Assembly: GCA_016292785.1 (NCBI GenBank)
Contig: JAEDFL010000012.1
Span: forward strand, 1 to 45,030
Origin: Clostridiaceae bacterium
Lineage (GTDB): Bacteria; Bacillota; Clostridia; Oscillospirales; Acutalibacteraceae
Length of the DNA stretch: 45,030 bases
Reading direction: 5' to 3'
Part shown: one piece after another, positions 8,842 through 17,281 of the stretch
Numbering within the stretch: position 1 is the first letter of the stretch
Layout of the letters: every line of letters begins with the position of its first letter
Position numbers and translations under genes: made by a program
Notes under the pieces: model-generated
The model's input: the letters and a program-made list of their open reading frames with translations, nothing else
Told to the model about the DNA's origin: nothing
Database searches by the model: none

Positions 8842-9645
8842 TTAAGCTCCGCTTCCTGCAATGATCTCGGTGATCTCCTGAGTGATAGCACCCTGCCTTG
8901 CACGGTTGTACTGAAGGCGAAGATCGTCGATCATCTGCTGTGCATTCTTGCCTGCGGAATCCATTGCCGTTCTTCTCGCCACCACCTCGCAGGCGTAGCT
9001 TTCAAGAACCGATCCGAAAATAAGTCCCGTCACATACTCGGGAACTGCCGTATCAAGAATATATCCCTCGTCAGGCTCAAAAACAGTTCCTGCGCCCGAC
9101 TCTCTTTCTTTTTTCTCAAGAGGAAGCACCCACTGAGTGAACGCCTCCTGAGTCATCATCGAAACATAACGTGTACTGATTATTCCGAGCCTGCCGAACT
9201 CACCGTTTTTGAACTGCTCACAAAGCCTTTTAGCAAGGGCATAAGCCTCGGATACAGGATATTTTTCAGAGGAAACGTAATCCTGCGAAAATCTTTCACA
9301 AGCACGTTTGCCAATCGGAATAAACTCCGCGTCGGGATACTTTGCCGCTTCACGGAAAACATTCGCATTATATCCGCCTGCAAGTCCCCTGTCGCCGGCT
9401 ATCACGATAATTTTGGTCTTATCGCTTTCATTTCCTGCAACAAACGGACTTTTGCGGCACTCGGCGCAGGAGGAAAGCTGATCGACTATCGCCGTCAAAG
9501 CTGTGGAATAATCCCTGCTTCTGAGCATTGCCGCCGTTGCTCCCCTGATTTTTGAGGAGGCGACAAGTCCCATCGCCTTAGTGAGATGGAGAGTTGAGTC
9601 AACGCTCTTGATACGAACTCTGAGAGTTTTAATATCGGCTCCCAT
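8842..9645 (-). CDS. atpG: F1-ATPase gamma subunit
   Basis: The 267-residue protein carries the conserved terminal helices of the rotor shaft: LRVRIKSVDSTLHLTKAMGLVASSKI at the N-terminus and RRTAMDSAGKNAQQMIDDL...YNRARQGAITQEITEI at the C-terminus. It is slightly shorter than the usual 280-290 residues. GAGGTGAT precedes the ATG. The position between atpA and atpD is the standard one. Confidence 0.96.
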   Translation of the reverse strand: MGADIKTLRVRIKSVDSTLHLTKAMGLVASSKIRGATAAMLRSRDYSTALTAIVDQLSSCAECRKSPFVAGNESDKTKIIVIAGDRGLAGGYNANVFREAAKYPDAEFIPIGKRACERFSQDYVSSEKYPVSEAYALAKRLCEQFKNGEFGRLGIISTRYVSMMTQEAFTQWVLPLEKKERESGAGTVFEPDEGYILDTAVPEYVTGLIFGSVLESYACEVVARRTAMDSAGKNAQQMIDDLRLQYNRARQGAITQEITEIIAGSGA

Positions 9646-9650
9646 TCATA

Positions 9651-11144
9651 TCACCTCTGCATTTCCTTGAGTACGCTCTCCAGCTCGTCTATATCGCTCT
9701 GCTCGAAATAACCCGATTCAAAGCGGTCAAGAAGATTTTGATTTTCACTTTCAAGCTTTGCATAAAGGTCGCCTTCGTATTCCTTTACGTTCTGAACCTC
9801 CACGCCGTCAAGATAGCCGTGGATAACCGCATAAATAATCGCAACCTGACAGCCTGCTCTGAGCGGATTGTTTCTGTCCTGTTTGAGAACCTCGACTATT
9901 CTTTCGCCGAGGGCAAGACGCTTCTTTGTATCCGCATCAAGGTCGCTTCCGAACTGTGAGAAAGCTTTAAGCTCTCTGTACTGAGAATAGAGAAGCTTCA
10001 GCTCACCTGAAACCTTTTTCATCGCCTTGAGCTGAGCCGATCCGCCGACTCGGCTGACCGAAATACCCGGGTTGATTGCAGGCATAATTCCCGAATGGAA
10101 AAGCTCCGTTTCAAGGAAAATCTGACCGTCCGTGATCGAAATAACGTTGGTCGGAATGTATGCCGAAACGTCGCCCGCCTGAGTTTCGATTATCGGCAGG
10201 GCGGTTATAGAGCCTCCGCCGTATTCGTCGGCAACGCAGGCAGAACGCTCAAGAAGACGTGAATGGAGATAGAAAACGTCTCCGGGATAGGCTTCACGTC
10301 CCGGTGGACGACGGATAAGCAGGGACAGCGCACGGTAAGCGACTGCGTGCTTGCTCAGATCGTCATAAACGATCAGAACATCTCTGCCCTTTTCTCTGAA
10401 ATACTCCGCCATAGCACAGCCGGAATAAGGTGCAATATACTGAATCGGTGCGCTCTCCGAAGCGGAAGCGGACACGATAGTAGTATATTCCATTGCTCCC
10501 GCCTTTTCCAAAGTCCGGGCAAGCTGAACGACAGATGTGTTCTTCTGTCCGATAGCTACATAAATGCAGATTACGTCCTTGCCCTTCTGGTTTATAATTG
10601 TATCAATGGCGATTTCCGTCTTACCTGTCTGACGGTCGCCGATAATAAGCTCACGCTGTCCTCTGCCGATCGGGATCATACTGTCGATCGCTTTGATGCC
10701 CGTCTGAAGCGGAACGCTGACGCTCTTTCGCTGAATAATACCGGGGGCTTCGGATTCAATCGGATGCGTTGCCTTTGTATTGACAGGACCTTTGCCGTCA
10801 ATCGGCTCGCCGAGAGCATTGACAACTCTGCCGAGAAGCTCCTCTCCGACAGGAACGGAAAGAACACGTCCCGTTCTGCGAACCTTTGAGCCTTCCTTGA
10901 TGCTGTCGGTTTCCGACATAACGGCAACCGAAACGGTCTCCTCCTCAAGGTTCTGTGCAAGTCCGAAGCTGCCGTCCTCAAACTCAAGCAGCTCGCTCGC
11001 CATACAGTTGCGCAGTCCGTAGACCTTTGCAATACCGTCTCCGACAAGGATAACAGTACCCGTTTCCGCCATTTCTATTTTTGATTTATAATTTTTAATC
11101 TGTTCTTTTATAATGTTGCTGATCTCTTCAGGTCTGGCGTTCAC
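9651..11144 (-). CDS. atpA: F1-ATPase alpha subunit
   Basis: The 497-residue protein contains the non-catalytic nucleotide site P-loop GDRQTGKTEIA, and the family signatures GDGIAKVYGL and PAINPGISVSRVGGSAQ. It alternates with beta in the F1 ring. The start is a GTG that shares 4 nt (GTGA) with the atpH stop, implying translational coupling. Confidence 0.97.
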   Translation of the reverse strand: MNARPEEISNIIKEQIKNYKSKIEMAETGTVILVGDGIAKVYGLRNCMASELLEFEDGSFGLAQNLEEETVSVAVMSETDSIKEGSKVRRTGRVLSVPVGEELLGRVVNALGEPIDGKGPVNTKATHPIESEAPGIIQRKSVSVPLQTGIKAIDSMIPIGRGQRELIIGDRQTGKTEIAIDTIINQKGKDVICIYVAIGQKNTSVVQLARTLEKAGAMEYTTIVSASASESAPIQYIAPYSGCAMAEYFREKGRDVLIVYDDLSKHAVAYRALSLLIRRPPGREAYPGDVFYLHSRLLERSACVADEYGGGSITALPIIETQAGDVSAYIPTNVISITDGQIFLETELFHSGIMPAINPGISVSRVGGSAQLKAMKKVSGELKLLYSQYRELKAFSQFGSDLDADTKKRLALGERIVEVLKQDRNNPLRAGCQVAIIYAVIHGYLDGVEVQNVKEYEGDLYAKLESENQNLLDRFESGYFEQSDIDELESVLKEMQR

Positions 11145-11671
11145 CTATACATCGCTCCCTTCAATTCATGCAACCCTCTTTTTACACTGCCGTCAATTAC
11201 TTTTCCGTCGACAGTTACCTTAACTCCGCCGATAAGGGATTTATCAACCGAGCAGTCAAGCTCCACCCTGTGTCCGCAAAGCTTTTCAAGCTTCGTTTTA
11301 AGCGCAGACTTTTCGTCCTCGGTCAGTTCTGCTGCGCTGACAACCTCGGCGGTCGAAACACCGTTCGATGCGTCGCTAAGCTTTTTGAAATCCGATATAC
11401 AATCCGAAAGTGTGCGTATCCGTCCCCTGTCGCAAAGCAAAGAGACAAACGAAACTATATGTTCGGGAACTTTACCTCCGAATGCCGCTTCAACAGCGCC
11501 GACACGCTCCTGTCTCGGAATGTCGGGCGAAGCAAGAAAGTCAATATACTCCGGATTTTCCTCCGTCACCTTTGAAACGGTATCCAGAGCATCCGAATAC
11601 TCGGCAACGCAGTTGTTCTCCAATGCAAGCGCAAAAAGCGCCTCGGCATATTCGTTACTTATCTGAGCCAT
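11141..11671 (-). CDS. atpH: F1Fo ATP synthase delta subunit
   Basis: About 176 residues, all-helical N-terminal domain (ISNEYAEALFALALENNCVAEYSDAL) and the typical C-terminal stretch DKSLIGGVKVTVDGKVIDGSVKRGLHEL. It links the peripheral stalk to the top of F1. The ATG at 11671 is preferred over an upstream GTG (11680), because it gives the usual MAQIS start; either way it overlaps the end of atpF. Confidence 0.93.
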   Translation of the reverse strand: MAQISNEYAEALFALALENNCVAEYSDALDTVSKVTEENPEYIDFLASPDIPRQERVGAVEAAFGGKVPEHIVSFVSLLCDRGRIRTLSDCISDFKKLSDASNGVSTAEVVSAAELTEDEKSALKTKLEKLCGHRVELDCSVDKSLIGGVKVTVDGKVIDGSVKRGLHELKGAMYR

Positions 11672-12170
11672 CGCCGTCACCTATCCCCTCTATGAAAGAG
11701 TCGATAAATTTCCGCTGATCGTCCGAGTTTATCTCACGCTCAAGCACCTTTTCGGCAAGGAGCGTAGATACATCGGCGATCTCGTGCTTGATATCGTCCG
11801 AAGCTTTTTTCTTTTCAAGCTCGATCTCGTTCTGAGCACGGCGAAGCATATCGTCCGCCTTTTCCTTTGCGTCCGTGATAATTTTCTCGCTTCTTCTGTC
11901 AGCTCTGAGGGTGGCGTCCTTTATCATTGCGTCAGCCTCGGCATCGACCGATTTAAGCTTGTCCTCATACTTTTGCTTATCGGCAAGAGCCGCCTTTTCA
12001 GCCTCGTCCGCCCTGACATACTGTGCGTCAACATTCGCCTTTCTCTGATCGACGAATTTGCGTACACGGGCATAAAGAAACTTTTTGAACAGGAGAAAGA
12101 TTATCAGAAGATTGCAAAGCGAGATCAATATCTGCCATATGTTTACGGATATGACATCCAAGTTCTGCAT
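11655..12170 (-). CDS. atpF: Fo ATP synthase b subunit
   Basis: The 171-residue protein has one N-terminal membrane helix (VNIWQILISLCNLLIIFLLF) followed by a long charged coiled coil (KFVDQRKANVDAQYVRADEAEKAAL onwards), as expected for the peripheral stalk dimer. GGGAGTGA precedes the ATG. Gene order E-F-H is conserved. Confidence 0.94.
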   Translation of the reverse strand: MQNLDVISVNIWQILISLCNLLIIFLLFKKFLYARVRKFVDQRKANVDAQYVRADEAEKAALADKQKYEDKLKSVDAEADAMIKDATLRADRRSEKIITDAKEKADDMLRRAQNEIELEKKKASDDIKHEIADVSTLLAEKVLEREINSDDQRKFIDSFIEGIGDGDGSDK

Positions 12171-12192
12171 TACAAATTCACTCCCGACGGCA

Positions 12193-12477
12193 TCAGCCGA
12201 TGATGTTCATAAGGATATCTACAAGTCTGCTCGGTGCAACAAAGATGAGAAGGATTGCGATAACGAGGGCATAAAGTCCCGTTGTTTCTGCGATAGCGCA
12301 ACCCATGATCATGGTCGTTGTAACGCTGCCCTTGCACTCGGGCTGACGTCCGATGGCTTCACAGGCCTTTGCAACTGCGTTACCTTCACCGATACCGGGG
12401 CCGATACCTGCGATCATTGCCATACCTGCGCCGAGAGCGCAGCATCCGAGAATAATACCTATTGCTATTGCTGTCAT
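12193..12477 (-). CDS. atpE: Fo ATP synthase c subunit with two-carboxylate, Na+-type ion site
   Basis: The 94-residue hairpin protein has two membrane helices joined by the polar loop GRQPE. Helix 1 contains GIGPGIGEG, placing Glu31 where Na+-type rotors have Gln; helix 2 contains AETTGLY with Glu64, Thr65, Thr66 and Tyr69. This E/E/T/T/Y set corresponds to the two-carboxylate Na+ motif described for the Fusobacterium nucleatum c-ring. The likely coupling ion is therefore Na+ (inference). GGAGG precedes the ATG. Confidence 0.95.
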   Translation of the reverse strand: MTAIAIGIILGCCALGAGMAMIAGIGPGIGEGNAVAKACEAIGRQPECKGSVTTTMIMGCAIAETTGLYALVIAILLIFVAPSRLVDILMNIIG

Positions 12478-12495
12478 AAAAATAACCTCCGTTTT

Positions 12496-13413
12496 TTATT
12501 TTACAGTCTCATATTGAGCTGTTTTCTTTTTACGATTTTTCTTTTTCTCCATTCGCTTCTGCCATTCCTCGACCGGGAAAGCTCCGGCAACGTAAAGCAT
12601 GGTCAGCATTGCGAAAATGAAAGCCTGCATACATCCGCTGAATATATCAAAATACAGCGACAAAACAGCAGGAAGTCCTATCTGGAAGAGCGGAAACTCA
12701 CCGAGCTTGCCCGGAATCCAGCTCAAAAGCATATGCGACAAGCCCTGAAGTCCCGTTGCCACAAGAGCGGAAATAACCGTTCCCGAAAGCACATTGCCGT
12801 AATGACGGAACGACATCGAAACAGGAGTTGCAAACTCGCTGATGATGTTGAAAGGCGTCAGCACGGGAACGGGCTGAGTGAAGCTTTTGAGATAATTGAA
12901 AACTCCGCCCTTGAGCTTGTAATAGGTTATCAGGATAAATACTATTACCGCCCATCCGGCAACCACGTTGATATCCGAGGTCGGCGGAAAAATACCGAGC
13001 ATTGACGACAGGCTTGAAAAAGCCGAAAGAGCCAGAATACCGCAGACGAACGGAGAAAACGACTTGAAATACTCGCCCATATTCTCCTTGACAAGCTCGT
13101 CCGTTTTTTCAACAATCCATTCCGCAAAAGCCTGACGGCGTGATTCACACTTCTCCGTCAGTCCGTGGGTAAGGTAGAGGCACAGGAAGAAAAGCGAGAT
13201 CATAATCAGCCAGGTGTTGACCTGACTTTCCGTGATCGGAAGATCCTGTATCGGCATAGGTATAGTGAAGAATATCCTTGCGCCCTCTATCGCCACTCCG
13301 TCGGCCGCAGGCTTTGTCATCACCTGTATTGCCATAGCGCAGGCAAGCGGCACTATCATCATCAATATCAGCACGGCGTCAATCAGCTTGAAGCTCATGC
13401 TTTTTTTATTCAT
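12496..13413 (-). CDS. atpB: Fo ATP synthase a subunit
   Basis: This 305-residue polytopic protein carries the essential stator arginine in the segment MSFRHYGNVLSGTVI, and the C-terminal helix LPAVLSLYFDIFSGCMQAFIFAMLTMLYVAGA. With the c-ring it forms the ion path. It has an N-terminal extension and a lysine-rich C-terminal tail (KKKNRKKK). GGAGGTGA lies upstream of the ATG; 18 nt separate it from atpE. Confidence 0.95.
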   Translation of the reverse strand: MNKKSMSFKLIDAVLILMMIVPLACAMAIQVMTKPAADGVAIEGARIFFTIPMPIQDLPITESQVNTWLIMISLFFLCLYLTHGLTEKCESRRQAFAEWIVEKTDELVKENMGEYFKSFSPFVCGILALSAFSSLSSMLGIFPPTSDINVVAGWAVIVFILITYYKLKGGVFNYLKSFTQPVPVLTPFNIISEFATPVSMSFRHYGNVLSGTVISALVATGLQGLSHMLLSWIPGKLGEFPLFQIGLPAVLSLYFDIFSGCMQAFIFAMLTMLYVAGAFPVEEWQKRMEKKKNRKKKTAQYETVK

Positions 13414-13448
13414 TCGGCGTCACCTCCATGAGTAACCGACTGTAAAGG

Positions 13449-13841
13449 TCAGTCATTCTGCTTAAAAAGCGGTCTGAAAAGAATTGCTATCCTCGGAAAC
13501 AGAAGCGGCAGAAGCACCGCAATCGGGTTGAAGCACTTGAAAATACAGCCTGCTGCGGCAAAGCCGACAAGCATCAACATACGCAAGCTCTGCGACAGCC
13601 TGATCTTTTTCTTTGCGCCCTCCTCGTCAAGCAGAACAGCCTGCTGAACGGTGTATCCCATCAGGAAAAAATTCAGCACCGCCGCCGTGAAGCCGAGCAG
13701 ATTGCCGAGGGCAACCTTATAGCTCCAATAGCCGAGCAGAAGAAATACAAGCTCCATAACCGCACTGAAAATCAAAGTAAAGGCGGCGATAAAAAGAGTT
13801 TCTTTCCTGACGGTAGCGTCTATCTTTTTCATTTCGGGCAT
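13449..13841 (-). CDS. AtpI-like small membrane protein at the head of the atp operon
   Basis: From the ATG at 13841 (AAGGAAAG upstream) the product has 130 residues with about four hydrophobic segments (LFIAAFTLIFSAVMELVFLLL, ALGNLLGFTAAVLNFFLMGY and two more near the C-terminus). Position directly before atpB and topology match AtpI/ATP-synthase-subunit-I-like proteins, which assist c-ring assembly or Mg2+ supply. The similarity is structural and positional; sequence identity to AtpI cannot be judged here. A longer in-frame start at 13925 would lie inside the promoter. Confidence 0.7.
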   Translation of the reverse strand: MPEMKKIDATVRKETLFIAAFTLIFSAVMELVFLLLGYWSYKVALGNLLGFTAAVLNFFLMGYTVQQAVLLDEEGAKKKIRLSQSLRMLMLVGFAAAGCIFKCFNPIAVLLPLLFPRIAILFRPLFKQND

Positions 13842-13880
13842 CACCGTGCTTTCCTTATAGATAATATACATATCTTTTTT

Positions 13881-13909
13881 ATTATAGCATATTGTTTTCG
13901 CTAAGTCTA
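13881..13909 (-). promoter_or_regulatory. Predicted promoter of the atp operon
   Basis: Minus strand TAGACT (13909-13904), 17-nt spacer, TATAAT (13886-13881), about 40 nt upstream of the first start codon. Confidence 0.6.
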
Positions 13910-13995
13910 CCGTATTATTCAACAAAAAACAAAAAGTTCAACAACAATCAGAAATTGTGTAAATACTCTCGGAAGCATAAAAATCGCAACATTTC

Positions 13996-14031
13996 AAAAC
14001 GGACTGTACCTTGTGGGGAACAGTCCGTTTT
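13996..14031 (-). terminator. Intrinsic terminator after the ireB operon
   Basis: AAAACGGACTGT pairs perfectly with ACAGTCCGTTTT around a 12-nt loop. Located 12 nt past the stop of the minus-strand gene ending at 14043; symmetrical and possibly usable on both strands. Confidence 0.85.
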
Positions 14032-14042
14032 AATTGTGCGTG

Positions 14043-14348
14043 TTACGCTTTGCTTTTGCCGAGGGCTCTCTCAAGCCATATCGTTCCGATATCCATCGCA
14101 TTGTAAAATCCGTGCTTTTCGCTCTTCTTAACAATACGCTCCTTCGGTCGGCAATCGGGATCGGTGTTGAGAAGCTGGATCAGAACTCTGTCGGGAACCT
14201 CAACCTCACCCTGCATTTTCTTGCTTGTAATCTGGAGCAATATGACGAAAGGATCGTTCATATTTCCGTAGTAGATCATATTTCCGCATCGGACAAGAGG
14301 CTTGCCCCTGTATGTGAGAAACCGGTCTCCCTTTTTCTTAACTGCCAT
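14043..14348 (-). CDS. Conserved-looking hypothetical protein downstream of ireB
   Basis: The 101-residue, basic protein (MAVKKKGDRFLTYRGKPLVR...) has no signal peptide or membrane segment. The N-terminal half looks beta-rich (RGKPLVRCGNMIYYGN), the C-terminal half helical. It starts 15 nt after the ireB stop and is probably co-transcribed with it. I do not recognise the family; a cytosolic accessory of the IreB/IreK signalling branch is only a guess from position. Confidence 0.7.
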   Translation of the reverse strand: MAVKKKGDRFLTYRGKPLVRCGNMIYYGNMNDPFVILLQITSKKMQGEVEVPDRVLIQLLNTDPDCRPKERIVKKSEKHGFYNAMDIGTIWLERALGKSKA

Positions 14349-14363
14349 TTATATCAGCCTTTC

Positions 14364-14609
14364 TTAATCTTTGAGATAGTTTTTAACCAAGGACTGGAGC
14401 AACTCGTCACGGTCTATCCTGCGGATAAGACTTCTCGCATTGTTGTGAGTGGTGATATAGGTCGGATCTTCGGAAAGAAGATAACCGACAATCTGACTGG
14501 TGGGATTATAACCCTTTTCACTCAGCGCATTGTAGACAGCTTTCAGAGTCGATTTCATTTCTTTCTCGTGGTCTTCCTTTATCGAAAACTGAATAGTTTT
14601 GCCCGTCAT
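14364..14609 (-). CDS. ireB: IreB family regulatory protein (UPF0297)
   Basis: The 81-residue protein matches IreB/UPF0297 along its length: VYNALSEKGYNPTSQIVGYLLSEDPTYITTHNNARSLIRRIDRDELLQSLV. In Enterococcus, IreB is phosphorylated by the Ser/Thr kinase IreK and influences cell-wall stress and cephalosporin resistance. The ATG at 14609 is chosen because GGAGGTG lies 7 nt upstream. The usual neighbours yqgF and the DUF1292 gene are missing here; a 101-residue hypothetical takes their place. Confidence 0.92.
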   Translation of the reverse strand: MTGKTIQFSIKEDHEKEMKSTLKAVYNALSEKGYNPTSQIVGYLLSEDPTYITTHNNARSLIRRIDRDELLQSLVKNYLKD

Positions 14610-14637
14610 TGCAAACACCTCCGCTTAGTTACATTTT

Positions 14638-14666
14638 ATTATATACCAAATCAGAGAATATAACAA
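14638..14666 (-). promoter_or_regulatory. Predicted promoter of ireB
   Basis: Minus strand TTGTTA (14666-14661), 17-nt spacer, TATAAT (14643-14638). Confidence 0.55.
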
Positions 14667-14732
14667 GTAGGAAAACGAAGATATTTTTAAATTTTTTGTA
14701 AACGAATTGTTTTTGCCGATATTAAACCATGT

Positions 14733-15566
14733 TTACCGCTCTTTGACATAGGTTACGGAAACGGACTCGGCATTTTTCTGCACAAGCGTCATTTCGTTCT
14801 CCGTCAGCTCAAGAATATAGGTGTTGCTGACAGTCACCCCTGCAAGGTTTGCATAATTTATCTGAATCTCACACTGTCCGTTTTCATTCATCGCCAAGGA
14901 ATAGGTTCCGTCCGCAGTGAAGCCGACAAGCGATATTTTTACGCTCGACGAATCGACAAATTCATAACCCGAAGCCGAGCTTAATTTTGAAGTCCATTTA
15001 CCGAGCAGAGCCTTGGCATAGCTTCCCGTATCTCCAGAAACAGCAGAGGTTTTCTCTGATTTTTCGGTTTTTTGAGCTGTTGTCTTTTCGTTTACGGCAG
15101 ATGTCGGTTTCTCGGTATTAAGCTCCGTTTCGTCGGTTTTTACAAGAATAAACTCCAGCGAGCTTCCCGTGTCCTTGAGATTTAGAGTGTCCTTATCCTC
15201 GTTAAGTACAGCATCAAAGGCTCTCTCTACGGAAAGTCCGCCGTAGATATTTCCCTTGACCGTCAGAGTGTGCTTCTTTGTATCAAGATCATATTCGTCA
15301 CGGTATGTTCCATCAGCCGTCTGACCGAGAATAACGACCGTCAGCTTGCCGTTTTCGTCAAAACGTACCTTGGTAATCTTTGATGCTATCGTGCCGGTCG
15401 ATGTGTTCTTCCACACTCCCTGAATATCCTCGGTAAAATCGGCGGCAACCTTTTCGTCCTTGTTGCCGATCTTGCCCGTGTTGTAGGCATTGACGACGAA
15501 GATTGCGGTGAAAATCAAAAGAACCACAACAACAATCGAAGCAATGAGCCACTTGATATATTTCAT
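14733..15566 (-). CDS. Membrane-anchored protein with two lipocalin-like repeats
   Basis: About 277 residues from the ATG at 15566 (GGAGAG 6 nt upstream). One N-terminal membrane helix (WLIASIVVVVLLIFTAIFVV) is followed by two similar beta-rich domains: the first opens IQGVWKNTSTG and contains GQTADGTY, the second opens LLGKWTSKLSS and contains GFTADGTY. A Thr/Ser/Lys-rich linker (PTSAVNEKTTAQKTEKSEK) joins them. The W-x-S and TADGTY repeats suggest internal duplication of a small lipocalin-like fold (inference). Follows the cyclophilin gene by 30 nt, likely same operon. Function unknown. Confidence 0.75.
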   Translation of the reverse strand: MKYIKWLIASIVVVVLLIFTAIFVVNAYNTGKIGNKDEKVAADFTEDIQGVWKNTSTGTIASKITKVRFDENGKLTVVILGQTADGTYRDEYDLDTKKHTLTVKGNIYGGLSVERAFDAVLNEDKDTLNLKDTGSSLEFILVKTDETELNTEKPTSAVNEKTTAQKTEKSEKTSAVSGDTGSYAKALLGKWTSKLSSASGYEFVDSSSVKISLVGFTADGTYSLAMNENGQCEIQINYANLAGVTVSNTYILELTENEMTLVQKNAESVSVTYVKER

Positions 15567-15596
15567 ATTATTCTCTCCAATCAAGGATTTACTTTT

Positions 15597-16199
15597 TTAA
15601 CCCTCGTACTCGCCGATCTCGATCTTTTCGATCACAACATCGTCAAAGGGCTTATCCATAAGATCCACCCTTGTGCCTGCGATCTCGTCGACAACGTCCA
15701 TTCCCTCATAAGCCTGACCGAAAACGGTGTGCTTGAAATCGAGCCACGGTGTGCCGCCGACCTTTTTGTAATCCGCTATGCAGTCGGCAGGGAACATCTT
15801 CTCGCCGATCATCTCCATCTGTCCCATAAGGTTGCCGTCTACCGCACCTGCCTGAACGATGAAGAACTGACTGCCGTTTGTATTCGGACCTGCGTTCGCC
15901 ATGGAAAGAGCGCCTCTGACATTGTGAAGTCCGAGATCAAACTCATCCTCAAAGGAGTCTCCCCATATGCTCTCGCCGCCGCGTCCCGTTCCTGTCGGGT
16001 CGCCGCCCTGAATCATAAAGTTATTGATGACACGGTGGAAGATTATTCCCTCATAATAGCCGTTTTTAGCGTGTGTTGTAAAGTTCTCAACTGTTTTCGG
16101 GCACTGCTGAGGGAAAAGTCTGAACTTTATCGTTCCCCTGTTTGTTGTCATAATTGCGATCATGTCGCCCTTTTCGGGCATTGAAAGCTGTGAAGCCAT
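15597..16199 (-). CDS. Cyclophilin-type peptidyl-prolyl cis-trans isomerase
   Basis: The 200-residue protein contains the cyclophilin core: YYEGIIFHRVINNFMIQGGDPTGTGRGG with the catalytic Arg in FHRV, MANAGPNTNGSQFFI, and the C-terminal KHTVFGQAYEGMDVVDEI. It catalyses proline isomerisation in protein folding; the absence of a signal peptide makes it cytosolic. GGAGG lies upstream of the ATG. Confidence 0.93.
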   Translation of the reverse strand: MASQLSMPEKGDMIAIMTTNRGTIKFRLFPQQCPKTVENFTTHAKNGYYEGIIFHRVINNFMIQGGDPTGTGRGGESIWGDSFEDEFDLGLHNVRGALSMANAGPNTNGSQFFIVQAGAVDGNLMGQMEMIGEKMFPADCIADYKKVGGTPWLDFKHTVFGQAYEGMDVVDEIAGTRVDLMDKPFDDVVIEKIEIGEYEG

Positions 16200-16231
16200 A
16201 ATTTTTTCCTCCGATATAAATTGATGGTTTA

Positions 16232-16260
16232 ATTATAGCATTTCACGGTATGAATTGCAA
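16232..16260 (-). promoter_or_regulatory. Predicted promoter of the cyclophilin operon
   Basis: Minus strand TTGCAA (16260-16255), 17-nt spacer, TATAAT (16237-16232). Confidence 0.55.
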
Positions 16261-16325
16261 GATATGAAATATTTTTGAAAACAGTTGTACGAAAACTCAA
16301 CTTATGATATAATTATTTTGTATTA

Positions 16326-17240
16326 TTATAGCTTTAACTCGTCAAGGCTTTTGAATACATAGCCCTGCTCCCTTGCATAGTCGATTATCCGTCCCATTGC
16401 ACCTGCGTTGTCCGCAGAAACGGCATGGAGAAGTATTATCGCTCCGGGGTGCAGACGTGAGGTCACCTTTTCAAAAGCGTAGTCCGCACCTTTCTGAGCC
16501 TTTGTGTCCCAGTCGGCATAGGACAGCGACCAGAAAACGCTTGTATAGCCGAGAGAGCCGACAAGCTCAAGGGCGCACTCCGAATAATTGCCTTTCGGAA
16601 AGCGGAAATACGGTGAAGTGTAGCCGAAATTTGTTCTCAGGTAATTGTCGCAGTCCTGAATTTCTTTTGTCATTTCACTGCGGCTTATCTCGTCAAAGGA
16701 CGCATGAGTTGTTGAATGATTGCCTACGATGTGTCCCTCCTTTATCATTCGGGCGATAACATCGGGAGCTGATTTCAGCTCGTCAACCGTGCAGAAGAAC
16801 GCCGCCTTGACATTCTTCTCCTTGAGAACGTCAAGTATCTTGTCGGTGTAGCCGTTGTCGTATCCGCAGTCAAAGGTCAGATATATTGCCTTGTCCCGGG
16901 TTTTCGTATCGTAGGTCACGGCTTTATAATTCTTGGACTCAAAGAATTTTTCCGAATCCACGGAAATCAGGTGCGGCTCGCCGTCCTTTGCGACTCCGTA
17001 GGAATGTTCGATCTTATCGGTCGGCAGTCCCCTCGAATTTTCGGGATCGGTACATTTGAGAGTCACCTGCTCAAGAGCAGGATAACCCGTAAAGGTTGCG
17101 GCGGATTTCTGCTGAGTTTTGCCTGCAACGTTCTCAGCCGTTGTTCTGTCGGTCACGCTGTTGTCAGGCATATCCGCACCGCAGGCGCACAGCGCTGCAA
17201 GGAAAATAATTGCCAATAATAAAGAAATATACTTTTTCAA
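16326..17240 (-). CDS. PdaA-like polysaccharide deacetylase lipoprotein
   Basis: The protein begins with a lipoprotein signal peptide (lipobox ALCACG). The NodB homology domain shows TFDCGYDNGYT (catalytic Asp, metal-binding Asp), HIVGNHSTTH with the zinc-binding histidines, RFPKG, and a late IILLHAVS. This arrangement, and YLTFDxGYxNGYT in particular, is typical of PdaA-type N-acetylmuramic acid deacetylases that make muramic-delta-lactam in spore cortex. PdaA usually has Asn where Cys stands in TFDCGY. The start is probably the TTG at 17240 with GGGGTGA upstream; a GTG at 17249 is possible. Confidence 0.85.
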   Translation of the reverse strand: MKKYISLLLAIIFLAALCACGADMPDNSVTDRTTAENVAGKTQQKSAATFTGYPALEQVTLKCTDPENSRGLPTDKIEHSYGVAKDGEPHLISVDSEKFFESKNYKAVTYDTKTRDKAIYLTFDCGYDNGYTDKILDVLKEKNVKAAFFCTVDELKSAPDVIARMIKEGHIVGNHSTTHASFDEISRSEMTKEIQDCDNYLRTNFGYTSPYFRFPKGNYSECALELVGSLGYTSVFWSLSYADWDTKAQKGADYAFEKVTSRLHPGAIILLHAVSADNAGAMGRIIDYAREQGYVFKSLDELKL

Positions 17241-17281
17241 AATAATCACCCCATACTATCTTTACCGAAGGAAATGATATT

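Noticed and set aside
10263..10889. 208-residue plus-strand frame antisense to atpA
   Set aside because: Shadow of the highly conserved atpA sequence.
12085..13005. 306-residue plus-strand frame antisense to atpE/atpB
   Set aside because: No ribosome binding site, Cys/His-rich low-plausibility composition, and fully overlaps conserved atp genes.
14034..14663. 209-residue plus-strand frame over ireB and its neighbour
   Set aside because: Antisense to the clear IreB family gene and runs through its promoter; no start signal.
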